DNA of 64,000 bases from Bacteroidales bacterium (GCA_017443175.1 JAFSOZ010000011.1:125881-189880), one strand, 5' to 3'; shown: positions 52,748 to 62,502, counted from the stretch's first letter. A program made the numbers and translations. Notes: generated by a model not told the origin, from the sequence alone.

Positions 52748-52763
52748 CTGTTGTTTTTTCACC

Positions 52764-52799
52764 CCATTCACCTCATTTACCCCATTTACCTCATTCACC
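52764..52799. repeat. Period-9 tandem repeat, YCATTYACC type, 4 copies
   Basis: CCATTCACC, TCATTTACC, CCATTTACC, TCATTCACC in tandem, between the dCMP deaminase and radical SAM genes. Confidence 0.9.
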
Positions 52800-52808
52800 C
52801 ATAATATC

Positions 52809-53585
52809 ATGTCCACCTTTCTTTGGGAATCCATCGCTTTCGGGCCTATACACAGTCGTCGGTTAGGCCACTCGCTGGGCATCAACCTGTTGCCCACGGA
52901 TGTTAAAATTTGTTCGTTCAACTGCCTCTATTGCGAGTGCGGCTGGACGCTTGAGAAGCGACTCGACGCGCGCGAATACTATCCCGTGCCCGTCGTCTTG
53001 CAGGCCATAGAGCACAAACTCAGAAATTGTACTGAAACCGGCACGCCGGTTGACAGCATCACCTTTTCCGGAAACGGAGAACCCACATTACATCCCGGAT
53101 TTGACCAAATTATCGACGGGCTTATCCCCCTTCGCGACCGGTATTATTCCAACGCCGTGATTTCCTGCCTCTCCAACGCTACACAATTGATGCGTCCGGA
53201 GGTTTGCGCAGCCTTGAAGCGGATTGAGAATCCCATTCTGAAACTGGATGCCGGCACGCAGGAGATGTTGGAAATCATCAACGGCCCCGTGGTGCCCGTG
53301 AATCTGGAAGAGGTAGTGCGGGAGTTGTGTTCCTTCAATGGCAATCTCATCATCCAGACCATGTTTCTGAGCGGCGAAAAGGACGGTGTGCCCTTCGACA
53401 ACAGTCAGGAGCCGAACTTCTCCAAGTGGCTCGAATATGTGCACCGTATCCACCCCAAGCGCGTGATGATCTACTCCCTCGACCGCGAGACACCAGCCTT
53501 GCAATTGCACAAGTTTGACAAGGAAAAATTGGAGGGCATCGCGGACAAAGTCCGCGCGTTGGGCATCCAAAGCGATACTTACTAA
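52809..53585 (+). CDS. Radical SAM protein
   Basis: 258 residues. The [4Fe-4S] motif is C-x3-C-x2-C in CSFNCLYC, followed by the SAM-binding SGNGEPTLHPGF. The opening FGPIHSRRLGHSLGIN is typical of the COG0731-like branch. Its substrate is unknown. It starts 61 bases after the dCMP deaminase stop, beyond a repeat tract. Confidence 0.9.
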   Translation: MSTFLWESIAFGPIHSRRLGHSLGINLLPTDVKICSFNCLYCECGWTLEKRLDAREYYPVPVVLQAIEHKLRNCTETGTPVDSITFSGNGEPTLHPGFDQIIDGLIPLRDRYYSNAVISCLSNATQLMRPEVCAALKRIENPILKLDAGTQEMLEIINGPVVPVNLEEVVRELCSFNGNLIIQTMFLSGEKDGVPFDNSQEPNFSKWLEYVHRIHPKRVMIYSLDRETPALQLHKFDKEKLEGIADKVRALGIQSDTY

Positions 53586-53685
53586 AACACCCAAATAACA
53601 CTCTTTCTAGTTTTGTGACTTTTCATCGGATCCTCTATCAAAACAAAAATAGAACTTTTAACGAATTTATTATAAGAACGATTGT

Positions 53686-53937
53686 ATGGAATCTTTCATG
53701 GATTTTTTTATTTCCAACATTTGGTTAATAGTATTAATCCCTCTTCCCATAATATGGGCTTGGGTTGTACTTCCATTAATAATTAAAAAACATTTTGAAA
53801 GTATAGAAGGGAAAACTTCATGGAAGATATGGGAATATGATTTAACACCGATATGGATGATAATACAGTTTATCCTTATTCCCTCTGCTATTGGAGGGCT
53901 AATAATTCTAGTCATACGTTTTATCCGATGGTTATAG
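53686..53937 (+). CDS. Small membrane protein
   Basis: 83 residues with two long hydrophobic segments (about 9-32 and 56-80) separated by a charged loop (IKKHFESIEGKTSWKIWEYD). No family recognised. A TAGTTTTG -7-like box lies at 53608-53615. The DNA is AT-rich compared with the radical SAM gene. Confidence 0.55.
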   Translation: MESFMDFFISNIWLIVLIPLPIIWAWVVLPLIIKKHFESIEGKTSWKIWEYDLTPIWMIIQFILIPSAIGGLIILVIRFIRWL

Positions 53938-54050
53938 TAAAAAAATGCATGTAAGCATCTTTGACACAACACTCTCCGCCATGAAAACCACTAAACTATA
54001 ATAATGCAATAAAAGAAGGATTATAAATGTTCAGTTCAAAAAATTATTCT

Positions 54051-54058
54051 TATTTTTG
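54051..54058 (+). promoter_or_regulatory. -7 box TATTTTTG for the 106-residue membrane protein
   Basis: TAnnTTTG match 69 bases ahead of the ATG at 54127; no -33 element recognised. Confidence 0.5.
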
Positions 54059-54126
54059 CAGCAGAAAATCTATCCTTGGATGATCAAGTAGTTTCAAACA
54101 TTATTTAACATTATAACAAAAAGAAA

Positions 54127-54447
54127 ATGGAAGATTACCCCTATCAACAGCCCCAGTATCCGGTAGAGAACAATATTCCCCAAGAGTCTCCAACAAATAC
54201 ATTCCTGGCAAAAGGTATTGTCTCAACAGCCATTTCATCCCTTCCTGTCGGCAGCATCATCGCTATAGTCATGGGTGCTGACAACAGAAAAAAAATCAAA
54301 AACTACCTCGCCAACGGAGGCCAAAAGGAGGCAAAAGTAACTGTAGGATCAGTACTTAGTGGCGTCGGCCTTGGATTTGGTATCGGTATGACTATCTTTT
54401 GGTTTTTGTACCCCATCATCATAATAGCGGCAGTGCTGCTGGATTAA
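54127..54447 (+). CDS. Small membrane protein with Gly-rich helices
   Basis: 106 residues: a Pro/Gln-rich N-terminal tail (PYQQPQYP), one hydrophobic stretch with Gly/Ala (about 26-48), a basic loop (DNRKKIKNYLANGGQKEAK), and a C-terminal pair of helices (about 72-105). The layout is like the many DUF4190-type proteins with proline-rich heads, but the match is not certain. Confidence 0.6.
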   Translation: MEDYPYQQPQYPVENNIPQESPTNTFLAKGIVSTAISSLPVGSIIAIVMGADNRKKIKNYLANGGQKEAKVTVGSVLSGVGLGFGIGMTIFWFLYPIIIIAAVLLD

Positions 54448-54523
54448 CCGTTTTTGAATTTACTCTTTTCTGATATGGTTTTGGCGATTCCTGCTAGGAC
54501 ATCTCCATTTCAACCATTTTTTG

Positions 54524-54531
54524 TATCTTTG
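54524..54531 (+). promoter_or_regulatory. -7 box TATCTTTG for riboflavin synthase
   Basis: TAnnTTTG match 22 bases before the ATG. No FMN riboswitch fits in the short leader. Confidence 0.6.
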
Positions 54532-54553
54532 CGCGTTTTAAAATAATATGTAG

Positions 54554-55165
54554 ATGTTTACAGGAATTGTTGAGAAAACCGCAAGGATTGTTAAGATAGA
54601 ACAAGACAGAACCAATTATGATTTCACATTGGAGGTGGACTTCGCTGACGAGTTGTCCATCGACCAGAGCATGGCACACGATGGTTGCTGCTTGACCGTG
54701 GTGAAATTGGACAAAGCCGCCAAACAATATGTGGTTACGGCAATGGAAGAGACCATGCTGAAAACCAACCTCGGCACATGGCAAGTTGGCGGCGAAGTGA
54801 ATCTGGAACGCAGTATGCGCATGGACGGCCGTTTCGACGGCCACATCGTGCAAGGCCATGTCGATCAGACTGCAGTATGTGAAAAGGTTGTGGACGAAAA
54901 CGGCAGTTGGCGATTCTATTTCACTTACGATGCGGCCAAAAACAATTTTACCGTACCCAAAGGCTCCATCTCCGTAAACGGAGTAAGCCTTACCGTGGTG
55001 GATTCCGAGAAAGGGAAATTCTCTGTGGCCATCATTCCGTACACCTATCAGAACACCAATTTTCACAACATCAAACCGGGCACGGTGGTCAACATCGAGT
55101 TCGATGTGTTTGGCAAATACGTTCAACATCTTCTGGAAGAATATTTTTCCCAACAGTCAAAATAA
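54554..55165 (+). CDS. ribE: Riboflavin synthase, alpha subunit
   Basis: Dismutates two 6,7-dimethyl-8-ribityllumazines to riboflavin. 203 residues built from two lumazine-binding repeats: MFTGIVEKTARIVKIE opens the first and HIVQGHVDQTA with SISVNGVSLTVV the second. Length and motifs are normal. The other riboflavin genes are not close. PorW begins 54 bases later. Confidence 0.96.
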   Translation: MFTGIVEKTARIVKIEQDRTNYDFTLEVDFADELSIDQSMAHDGCCLTVVKLDKAAKQYVVTAMEETMLKTNLGTWQVGGEVNLERSMRMDGRFDGHIVQGHVDQTAVCEKVVDENGSWRFYFTYDAAKNNFTVPKGSISVNGVSLTVVDSEKGKFSVAIIPYTYQNTNFHNIKPGTVVNIEFDVFGKYVQHLLEEYFSQQSK

Positions 55166-55219
55166 AACACAAGTACTGGCGTTTGTTTATCTTATTGTAG
55201 AAGACTAAAATTCAAGATT

Positions 55220-57913
55220 TTGAAAGAGAGAAAGATAAAAAATCTGATAAACATAACCACCCTGATTATACTCACCATAATCGGGGCTTCCTCTTGTTCC
55301 ACGCAAAAAAACACCTTCCCCAACCGTGCATATCACAATGTAACATGCAGATATAACGTATATTGGAATGGAAACCAGGCCATGAAGCAAGCCGAGACGG
55401 AGATGGGCAAGCTGTCGAAGGACAACTTCACGACCACGCTTCCGGTGTACAATTACCCCGACAAGACGGACTTAGGTCCTGCGCTCCCGCACTTGGACCG
55501 GACCATCGAGAAGGCCTCCAAGGCCATCTACAAACACTCCATGCTGATTCGGGGAAAGGAGTATGTGAAGACCATTGACGACGCCTACCTGCTGATGGCA
55601 AAATCCTATTTCTACAAGCAGGACTACAATCAAGCAGCGCGCGTCACCAACTATATCACCCACAACTTCCCGAAGGCCAACACCTTCAACGAGGCTGCCG
55701 TGCTGCAAGCCCGTACCAACATGCGGCAAGGCTATTTCGCCAGCGCAGACGAGCAATTGGAAAACTTGCACTACCTGGCCACCAACAAGAAAAACCGGAA
55801 GTTCAATGTGCAGTTCAATGCAGCCAAAGCCGAGTACCACCTGACTGCTCCAGACGGCGAAGTGAGCGAGGCCATCGACTATCTCAACAACGCCATCGCC
55901 GCGCGCCCCGAGCGCGAGTTCAAAGCGCGCCTCCAGCTTATCCTCGGCGAGCTGTACGAGAAAATGGGACAACAGGAAGAAGCCCAGAAGAACTTCTACA
56001 AGGTCATCAAAAAATCCTCTTCCTACGAGATGGTGTTTTGCGCGCAGATGCACCTGGCTTACAACTATGACGGATCCGATGCTTCGCGCAATGCCATCAT
56101 GCGACAGTTCAAGAAGATGCTGGAAGAGAAAAAAAACGAGAATTTCAAAGACCAAATCTACTACGCCTGTTCAGAAATCGCCCGCATTGACGAAAACGAC
56201 ACACTTCGCAAAAACTATCTGGCCAAGTCAGTGGCAGCCTACACGAACAACAACTACCAACGCACATTCTCCAGCATCGCGCTGGCTGACTTGTACTTTG
56301 AAGAAAACGAATATCGCAAGGCACAAGCCTACTACGACACCGCGACCTTGAGCATTCCGAAAAACTACCCGAACTACGATTTCGTGATGCAGAAGTCAAG
56401 GGTGCTGAAAGACTTGGTGGAGAAATTGGACGAAATCGACTTGCAGGACAGTTTGCAGCGCATCGCCAAGATGCCGGAAGGACAGCGCAATGCGTGGGTG
56501 CGCAAGATGATTGCCGACTATACCGAGGCCGAGCGCAAGGCCGCCGCCGAAGAGGCTGAACGTATGCTTACTTTGCAGAACGCCTCATCTTATACCAATA
56601 TCAACACCAACACCTCCAACGGCAAGTGGTACTTCTATAACCAGTCGCTGGTCACCGCCGGCCAACAGGACTTCTATCGCCGGTGGGGCAGCCGAAAACT
56701 GGAAGACAACTGGTTCATCAGCAACAAACAGCAGATCTCGTTTGACGACATGGCTTTGATGAACAATCCCAATGCTGTGGACTCTGTGGACTACGACGAG
56801 GACGGCAATCCTATCCCCAAACGGGAAACGGACCCCAAGAAGGAGCAGTATTACCTGCAGGACCTGCCGCTGACCCCCGAAGCCATCGACAGCTCCAATG
56901 CCATCATCGCGAAGGATCTGTTTGAGGCGGGCTATATCTACAGAGACCTGCTCAACGACCTCCCGCGGGCATGCGAAGCCTTTGAGTCGCTCATCCAACG
57001 ATACCCCAACGGAGAATACACCCTGCCCTGCACCTATCTGCTCTATACCATCTATTCCGCCCAGAACAATTCCAAAGCAGAAGCACACAAGCAAACCATC
57101 CTGACCAAATACCCCGACACCGACTACGCCAAGCTGATAAACGACCCGAAATATTATGAAAAAATGGCCGAGCAGGAAAAACAGCTGGAGCGCTTGTATG
57201 AACAGGTGTATGATGATTTCAACCAAAAGAAATGGGCTTCGGTGGTACGCGCCTCCGACCAGGCCATCCCGCAATGCGTGGATGAATCGCTGAAAGCCAA
57301 ATACAGCTATCTGCGCGCCGTGGCAGCCGGACAGGTCTATAACCAGGACACCCTGATTCTCGGCATGCGCAACGTGATTGCAAACTTCCCCCAAGAGCCC
57401 GTGGCAGAACTGGCCAGAATCTACCTCTCCACCTTCGAACCCACTGTGTTGGCCAACACCCTGACCTCCATGGACAGCACCAGCTCAGCGGAAAGTCTCG
57501 CCCAAATCCTGCCGGAGCAATCCAAAGCCAATCCGTTCGTGTTCAACGCCGAAGAGATGCACTATATCATCCTGCTGGTCAAGACAGGCAAACTCTCCGT
57601 ACAGACGGTGAAACAGAATCTCATCAGTTTCAACAGCACCTACTTCAGCCTGCAGCATTTCAATATCAGCAGTTTTTACATCAACAGCACCCAGCAGATG
57701 GTCACCGTGGCCAAGTTCAACGGCAAGGATAATGCAATGGACTATTACAACATCCTGCTGAAAAACGAGAACTTCGCTCCCGACATTGCCAACGGCAACA
57801 TTGTCGTATATCCCATCTCTGCCACCAACTACACCTCCTACTACAACAAGACGGAAGACCGGCACTTGTACGAGGACTTTGTGAAAGAGAATTATTTGAA
57901 AAAAACAGAATAA
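55220..57913 (+). CDS. porW: Type IX secretion/gliding lipoprotein PorW (SprE)
   Basis: An 897-residue lipoprotein with its lipobox at Cys26 (GASSC) and many TPR units (about 110-420 and 560-760). Its head, NVTCRYNVYWNGNQAMK followed by LPHLDRTIEKASKAIYKHSM, is characteristic of PorW/SprE, an essential outer-membrane-attached part of the type IX machine. Translation must begin at TTG (55220-55222): no ATG lies in frame before the signal peptide. Bactofilin and the AtpZ-like genes follow on the same strand. Confidence 0.88.
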   Translation: MKERKIKNLINITTLIILTIIGASSCSTQKNTFPNRAYHNVTCRYNVYWNGNQAMKQAETEMGKLSKDNFTTTLPVYNYPDKTDLGPALPHLDRTIEKASKAIYKHSMLIRGKEYVKTIDDAYLLMAKSYFYKQDYNQAARVTNYITHNFPKANTFNEAAVLQARTNMRQGYFASADEQLENLHYLATNKKNRKFNVQFNAAKAEYHLTAPDGEVSEAIDYLNNAIAARPEREFKARLQLILGELYEKMGQQEEAQKNFYKVIKKSSSYEMVFCAQMHLAYNYDGSDASRNAIMRQFKKMLEEKKNENFKDQIYYACSEIARIDENDTLRKNYLAKSVAAYTNNNYQRTFSSIALADLYFEENEYRKAQAYYDTATLSIPKNYPNYDFVMQKSRVLKDLVEKLDEIDLQDSLQRIAKMPEGQRNAWVRKMIADYTEAERKAAAEEAERMLTLQNASSYTNINTNTSNGKWYFYNQSLVTAGQQDFYRRWGSRKLEDNWFISNKQQISFDDMALMNNPNAVDSVDYDEDGNPIPKRETDPKKEQYYLQDLPLTPEAIDSSNAIIAKDLFEAGYIYRDLLNDLPRACEAFESLIQRYPNGEYTLPCTYLLYTIYSAQNNSKAEAHKQTILTKYPDTDYAKLINDPKYYEKMAEQEKQLERLYEQVYDDFNQKKWASVVRASDQAIPQCVDESLKAKYSYLRAVAAGQVYNQDTLILGMRNVIANFPQEPVAELARIYLSTFEPTVLANTLTSMDSTSSAESLAQILPEQSKANPFVFNAEEMHYIILLVKTGKLSVQTVKQNLISFNSTYFSLQHFNISSFYINSTQQMVTVAKFNGKDNAMDYYNILLKNENFAPDIANGNIVVYPISATNYTSYYNKTEDRHLYEDFVKENYLKKTE

Positions 57914-57932
57914 ACACAGAAATTTTAAAGAA

Positions 57933-58331
57933 ATGCTTATGAAAGAGAATGAACAAAGAGATTTTAACGCAGTGAACGTCATTGCCAACGGCACACAACT
58001 GGAGGGCAACATCGTCACCAACGGAGATATCCGCATTGACGGTCTCGTGAAGGGTAATGTGATCTCCAAGGCGAAAATCATCGTGGGCCGCGACGGTCGC
58101 GTGGAGGGGAATCTAACCTGTGCCAACATTGAGGTGGAAGGCCAAGTGACTGCCGAATCCCTGAATGTTAGCAACCTGATTTCACTGAAAGCCACCGCAA
58201 ACTTGGTGGGCAACATCATTGCCGGTAAAATCGCCATCGAACCGGGTGCACAATTCTCAGGAAACTGCAAGATGCAAAACATGAAGCCCAACACCCAGGT
58301 CCCGGGCGCACAACAACCCGAGCGCAAATAG
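57933..58331 (+). CDS. Bactofilin
   Basis: A polymer-forming cytoskeletal protein of 132 residues. The core (about 15-110) is a right-handed beta-helix of short hydrophobic repeats, e.g. GDIRIDGLVKGNVIS and GRVEGNLTCANIEVEG. In many Bacteroidota this gene heads the ATP synthase operon, as it seems to have done here. A second ATG at 57939 is possible. Confidence 0.93.
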   Translation: MLMKENEQRDFNAVNVIANGTQLEGNIVTNGDIRIDGLVKGNVISKAKIIVGRDGRVEGNLTCANIEVEGQVTAESLNVSNLISLKATANLVGNIIAGKIAIEPGAQFSGNCKMQNMKPNTQVPGAQQPERK

Positions 58332-58346
58332 CAAGGTTAGCTCCTC

Positions 58347-58595
58347 ATGGCTGCCCCCCGTTTCAAGAAAACCCCATTGCACAGCTATGCCTACTACTCG
58401 AACATGGCCGTTGAAATGGGCGTGATTATCGCATTAGGCGTGTTCGGCGGAATCAAAATGGACAAATGGTTGAACACCAGCCCGCTGTTCACCGTCGTGC
58501 TCTCTCTGGCGGGCGTGGCCATAGCCATGTACGTAATAATTAAAACACTGTCTCCAAAAAAACAGTCCGAAAATGAGTCAAAAAATACCCATTAA
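58347..58595 (+). CDS. AtpZ/AtpI-like small membrane protein
   Basis: 82 residues with two membrane helices (about 22-42 and 48-68). The glycine-rich first helix (VIIALGVFGGIKMDKW) is typical of the AtpZ/AtpI group, which promotes assembly of F-type ATP synthase. It overlaps the next gene by 23 bases. No synthase subunit follows. Confidence 0.85.
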   Translation: MAAPRFKKTPLHSYAYYSNMAVEMGVIIALGVFGGIKMDKWLNTSPLFTVVLSLAGVAIAMYVIIKTLSPKKQSENESKNTH

Positions 58596-59004
58596 GAAAT
58601 TTTCGTTCCGGATACTGGTGTTCTCGGCCATCATGGCCGGGCTGACAGTGCTTTTCCAATGGCTTTGCCCAAGTTATGCATCCCCTGCTTTGCCGTTCAT
58701 CGTACTCTTCTTCTGCATCATCACCCTCTTCACCATCTTCATCGTGCTGCGCGACGACAAAGGAAAAGCCGAGAAGCACTTCGTATCCAATTACATGCTG
58801 TCACGCATCATCAAGATTTTTTCCTGCCTCCTCTTCCTTACACTCTATGTGCTGCTTAACAAAGCCGATTCCATCAAATTCGCCATCGCCTTCATGGTTA
58901 TCTATTTCCTCTACTCCACTTTTGAGGTGATAGTATTACGCAAAGAGGCCGCTGACATGGATGCGAAGACTGATACAAAGAAAAATCCATCTGAAAAAAA
59001 CTAA
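58573..59004 (+). CDS. Four-helix membrane protein of the ATP synthase leader position
   Basis: 143 residues with four membrane helices (about 11-30, 38-57, 76-94, 97-116) and a basic tail. In Bacteroidota a protein of this size and topology stands between atpZ and atpB, and it fits that slot. Its function is unknown, perhaps AtpI-like. Here it is followed by a flavodiiron gene instead of atpB. Confidence 0.7.
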   Translation: MSQKIPIKKFSFRILVFSAIMAGLTVLFQWLCPSYASPALPFIVLFFCIITLFTIFIVLRDDKGKAEKHFVSNYMLSRIIKIFSCLLFLTLYVLLNKADSIKFAIAFMVIYFLYSTFEVIVLRKEAADMDAKTDTKKNPSEKN

Positions 59005-59022
59005 TAATACATCCAAAACACA

Positions 59023-60222
59023 ATGAACACCACGCAAGCCATTAAATCCGACCTTTTTTATATCGGCGCCTCCGACCGGCGGCTGGCACTTTTTGAGAAT
59101 GTCATGCCCGTACCGCAGGGGGTGTCCTACAACTCATACCTGCTCTTGGACGAGCAAACTGTGCTGTTAGACGCAGTGGACAATGCCGTTGGCGAACAAT
59201 TTCTGGAGAACCTGGAGACCACCCTCGCGGGACGTACGCTGGACTACTTCGTGATCCATCACGTGGAACCCGACCACCTGGCCCTGACCAAAGAGGTCCT
59301 GCTCCGCTATCCTGACACGCAGATTGTTTGCAGTATGCAGGCTGCCAAGTTCATCGGCCAGTTTTTCGACCTGCCTTTGAAAAATGCTCCACGGGTTGTG
59401 AAAGAAGGTGAAACACTCTGCTCCGGCAAACACACACTCACCTTCGTGGCCGCGCAGATGGTACACTGGCCTGAAGTACTCGTATCGTACGAGTCAGAAT
59501 ACAAAATCCTCTTCTCGGCGGACGCATTCGGCACTTTCGGTGCCCTGAGCGGCAACCTCTATGCCGATGAGGTGGATTTTGAACGCAACTGGATTGACGA
59601 GGCCCGTCGCTATTTCACCAATATTGTGGGCAAATACGGCGTTCAGGTACAAAACCTGCTTAAAAAAGCGGCCAATCTGGATATTCAGATGATTTGCCCG
59701 CTGCACGGCCCCATTTGGAGAGAGAATCTCCAATACTTTATCCAAAAACATGACTTGTGGAGTAAATATGAGCCCGAAACCAATGGTGTGGTTATCGTTT
59801 ATGGTTCACCTTACGGCCATACCGAGTCTGCCGCTACGTTGCTGGCCAACATGCTGGCCCAAAAGGGCGTGAAGAACGTGCGCATGTATGATGTGTCCGG
59901 CACCCACGTATCCTATTTGGTGGCAGAGGCTTTCCGCTGCAGCCATATTGTATTGGCTGCCCCGACATACAACGGCGGACTGTTCCCGCCCATGGAGACT
60001 TTTATGCTTGATCTGCAAGCACATTCTCTGCAAAACCGCACATTTGCCATTCTTGAGAACGGCACGTGGGCTCCACAGGCTGCCAAAGCTATCCAAGCCA
60101 TCTTGGGTGAAATGAAAAACAACACCCTGATCGAGCCTGTTGTGTCCATAAAATCATCTTTGAAAAACGATCAACTGTCACTGATGCAGCAAATGGCAGA
60201 CAACATAGTGGCAACTCTGTAA
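59023..60222 (+). CDS. fprA: Flavodiiron protein (FprA-type A flavoprotein)
   Basis: Reduces O2 or NO with electrons from rubredoxin or NADH partners, protecting anaerobes. 399 residues: a metallo-beta-lactamase-like diiron domain (about 1-250) with HHVEPDH as the H-x-E-x-D-H motif, and a C-terminal flavodoxin domain (about 255-399, IVYGSPYGHTESAATLLANML). It is followed by the fused Nfn gene after 14 bases, suggesting one transcript and perhaps a redox partnership. Confidence 0.95.
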   Translation: MNTTQAIKSDLFYIGASDRRLALFENVMPVPQGVSYNSYLLLDEQTVLLDAVDNAVGEQFLENLETTLAGRTLDYFVIHHVEPDHLALTKEVLLRYPDTQIVCSMQAAKFIGQFFDLPLKNAPRVVKEGETLCSGKHTLTFVAAQMVHWPEVLVSYESEYKILFSADAFGTFGALSGNLYADEVDFERNWIDEARRYFTNIVGKYGVQVQNLLKKAANLDIQMICPLHGPIWRENLQYFIQKHDLWSKYEPETNGVVIVYGSPYGHTESAATLLANMLAQKGVKNVRMYDVSGTHVSYLVAEAFRCSHIVLAAPTYNGGLFPPMETFMLDLQAHSLQNRTFAILENGTWAPQAAKAIQAILGEMKNNTLIEPVVSIKSSLKNDQLSLMQQMADNIVATL

Positions 60223-60236
60223 GCTAAATCAACAAT

Positions 60237-62498
60237 ATGTATAAAATCATCAAGAAAGAAGAACTCGGGAAAGACACCTTTTTAATAGAGGTAGAGGCTC
60301 CTAAGATTGCCAACGCCGCACTGCCCGGACAATTTGTGATTGTGAAATCCGACGAGAAGGCAGAGCGCATCCCTTTGACCATCAGCGACACAGACCTCTT
60401 TGACGGCACGATCACGTTGGTGGTGAAAACCATCGGTTACTCCACACGCAAGATGCTGGAGTTTCAGGTGGGCGACTCTTTCCGCGATGTAGTAGGCCCA
60501 TTAGGGCATCCATCGGCGTTCATTCACCGACCCATCGGCGAGTTGCGTCGCGCACGCTATTGCTTCATCGCCGGCGGCGTGGGCATCGCCCCCATCTACC
60601 CTCTGGTAAAATGGATGTACGCACACGGCCTCGACTGCGATGTTATCGTGGGTGCTCGCAATGCATCGCTGCTCTTCTATCTTGAAAAACTGCGTCCAGT
60701 TTCCGGCAACCTCTACATCGCCACTGACGATGGTTCCCTGGGCGAACAAGGCACAGTGACCGACGTATTGGAAAGATTGGTGAAAAAAGAAGGCAGACGC
60801 TACGACGAAATCACAGCCATCGGACCGATGATCATGATGAAGTTCGTGGCCAGAAAGGCTGCCGAATTCAATATCCCTTGTGTGGTCAGCCTTAACGCCC
60901 TGATGGTGGACGGCACGGGCATGTGCGGGGCCTGCCGTGTCACGGTGGGTGGACAAACCCGATTCACGTGCGTGGACGGTCCGGAGTTCAACGCCGCATT
61001 GCTCGACTTTGACGAGTGCATGCGCCGGCAAGCCATGTACGACCATATAGAAGCGGTGAAACAGAAAGAGCATCCCTGCGAGTGCATGGAGGCAGCTGTG
61101 TCCAACATTAATATAAATGATGTCCAGAAAAAGCGTGTCCCCGTGCGCGAACAGCCCGCGGAGGTGCGCCGCAACAATTTTGACGAAGTCTGTTTGGGAT
61201 ACAATGATGAAGAGGCGATGGCGGAAGCCAAACGTTGCCTCAACTGCAAGAAACCGATGTGTGTGAGCGGATGTCCCGTGCAAATCAACATTCCCGCCTT
61301 CATACAGCAGGTGGCACAAGGAAATTTCGAGGAGGCCGCGCGCATCATCAACCAAGACTCCGCTTTGCCGGCAGTATGCGGACGCGTGTGCCCGCAGGAA
61401 ACGCAATGCGAGGGCCAGTGCGTGCTCGGTCGCAAGGGCGACCCCATCGCCATCGGCAAACTGGAGCGCTTCGTGGGCGACTGGTCGCGCGAGCACAAAT
61501 TCTCCGTGCCCAAGAGTGCGCCGGAGAACGGATACAAAGTGGCTGTCATCGGCAGCGGCCCTTCGGGGCTCACCTGCGCCAAGGAGCTGCGCATGAAGGG
61601 TTACAACGTCACCGTGTTCGAGGCCTTGCACGAATTCGGCGGCGTGCTCGTCTATGGCATTCCCTCGTTCCGTCTGCCCAAGGAGACTGTAGTGAAACAC
61701 GAAGTGGAAAACGTGAAGAAATTGGGTGTCCGCTTCGAAAGTGATATGGTCATCGGCCGCACAGTGTCTGTAGATGATCTGTTGGACAAGTGGGGATTCA
61801 GCGCCGTGTATTTGGGCACTGGCGCAGGCTTCCCCAATTTCCTGAATGTGGAAGGAGAGAACCTCTGTGGCGTGGTTTCTGCCAACGAGTTTCTGACCCG
61901 TAACAACCTGTTGTTTGCTTACAAGAAAGAGCACGAAACCCCCAACTTTGTCGGAAAGAAAGTGGCCGTCGTAGGTGGTGGCAACGTGGCTATGGATGCC
62001 GCCAGAACTGCCATCCGGCTAGGGGCCGACGTGCACATCGTATATCGACGTTCCGAAGAGGAGCTGCCCGCCCGCGCCGAAGAGGTGCACCATGCCAAAG
62101 AAGAGGGTGTCATCTTCAATCTGCTCTGCAACCCCACCAAAATAATGGGCAACGAACAGGGTTGGGTGAAGGGCATGGAATGCCAGCGCATGGAGCTGGG
62201 TGAACCCGACGCATCTGGCCGACGCCGTCCGGTGCCCATTCCCGATTCAGAATTCATCCTGGATGTGGATATGGTCATCATCGCTGTGGGCACATCCCCC
62301 AATCCGCTGATCGCCTCCACCACCGACGGTCTTGACGTGAATCGCCACGGCTGCGTGACCGCCGATGACGAGGGACGAACCTCCCGAAAGGGCATCTTCG
62401 CAGGCGGTGACATCGTGACCGGTGCCGCCACTGTCATCCTCGCCATGGGTGCCGGCAAAAAAGCCGCCATGGCCATACATGAATTTTTAAGCGAATAA
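60237..62498 (+). CDS. Fused NfnA-NfnB: ferredoxin:NADP oxidoreductase/glutamate-synthase-type protein
   Basis: 753 residues. The N-terminal third (about 1-280) is like SudB/PyrK/NfnA, with FAD/NAD sites and a Cys-rich [2Fe-2S] motif (GMCGACRVTVGG...TCVDGPEF). The rest (about 310-753) is like NfnB/GltD: CLNCKKPMCVSGCP and CGRVCPQETQCEGQC for two [4Fe-4S] clusters, the FAD site VIGSGPSGLTCAKEL and the NADP site VVGGGNVAMDAART. Separate NfnA and NfnB carry out electron bifurcation between NADH, ferredoxin and NADP; the fused form is expected to do the same, though bifurcation itself is inferred. Confidence 0.9.
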   Translation: MYKIIKKEELGKDTFLIEVEAPKIANAALPGQFVIVKSDEKAERIPLTISDTDLFDGTITLVVKTIGYSTRKMLEFQVGDSFRDVVGPLGHPSAFIHRPIGELRRARYCFIAGGVGIAPIYPLVKWMYAHGLDCDVIVGARNASLLFYLEKLRPVSGNLYIATDDGSLGEQGTVTDVLERLVKKEGRRYDEITAIGPMIMMKFVARKAAEFNIPCVVSLNALMVDGTGMCGACRVTVGGQTRFTCVDGPEFNAALLDFDECMRRQAMYDHIEAVKQKEHPCECMEAAVSNININDVQKKRVPVREQPAEVRRNNFDEVCLGYNDEEAMAEAKRCLNCKKPMCVSGCPVQINIPAFIQQVAQGNFEEAARIINQDSALPAVCGRVCPQETQCEGQCVLGRKGDPIAIGKLERFVGDWSREHKFSVPKSAPENGYKVAVIGSGPSGLTCAKELRMKGYNVTVFEALHEFGGVLVYGIPSFRLPKETVVKHEVENVKKLGVRFESDMVIGRTVSVDDLLDKWGFSAVYLGTGAGFPNFLNVEGENLCGVVSANEFLTRNNLLFAYKKEHETPNFVGKKVAVVGGGNVAMDAARTAIRLGADVHIVYRRSEEELPARAEEVHHAKEEGVIFNLLCNPTKIMGNEQGWVKGMECQRMELGEPDASGRRRPVPIPDSEFILDVDMVIIAVGTSPNPLIASTTDGLDVNRHGCVTADDEGRTSRKGIFAGGDIVTGAATVILAMGAGKKAAMAIHEFLSE

Positions 62499-62502
62499 TA
62501 AT

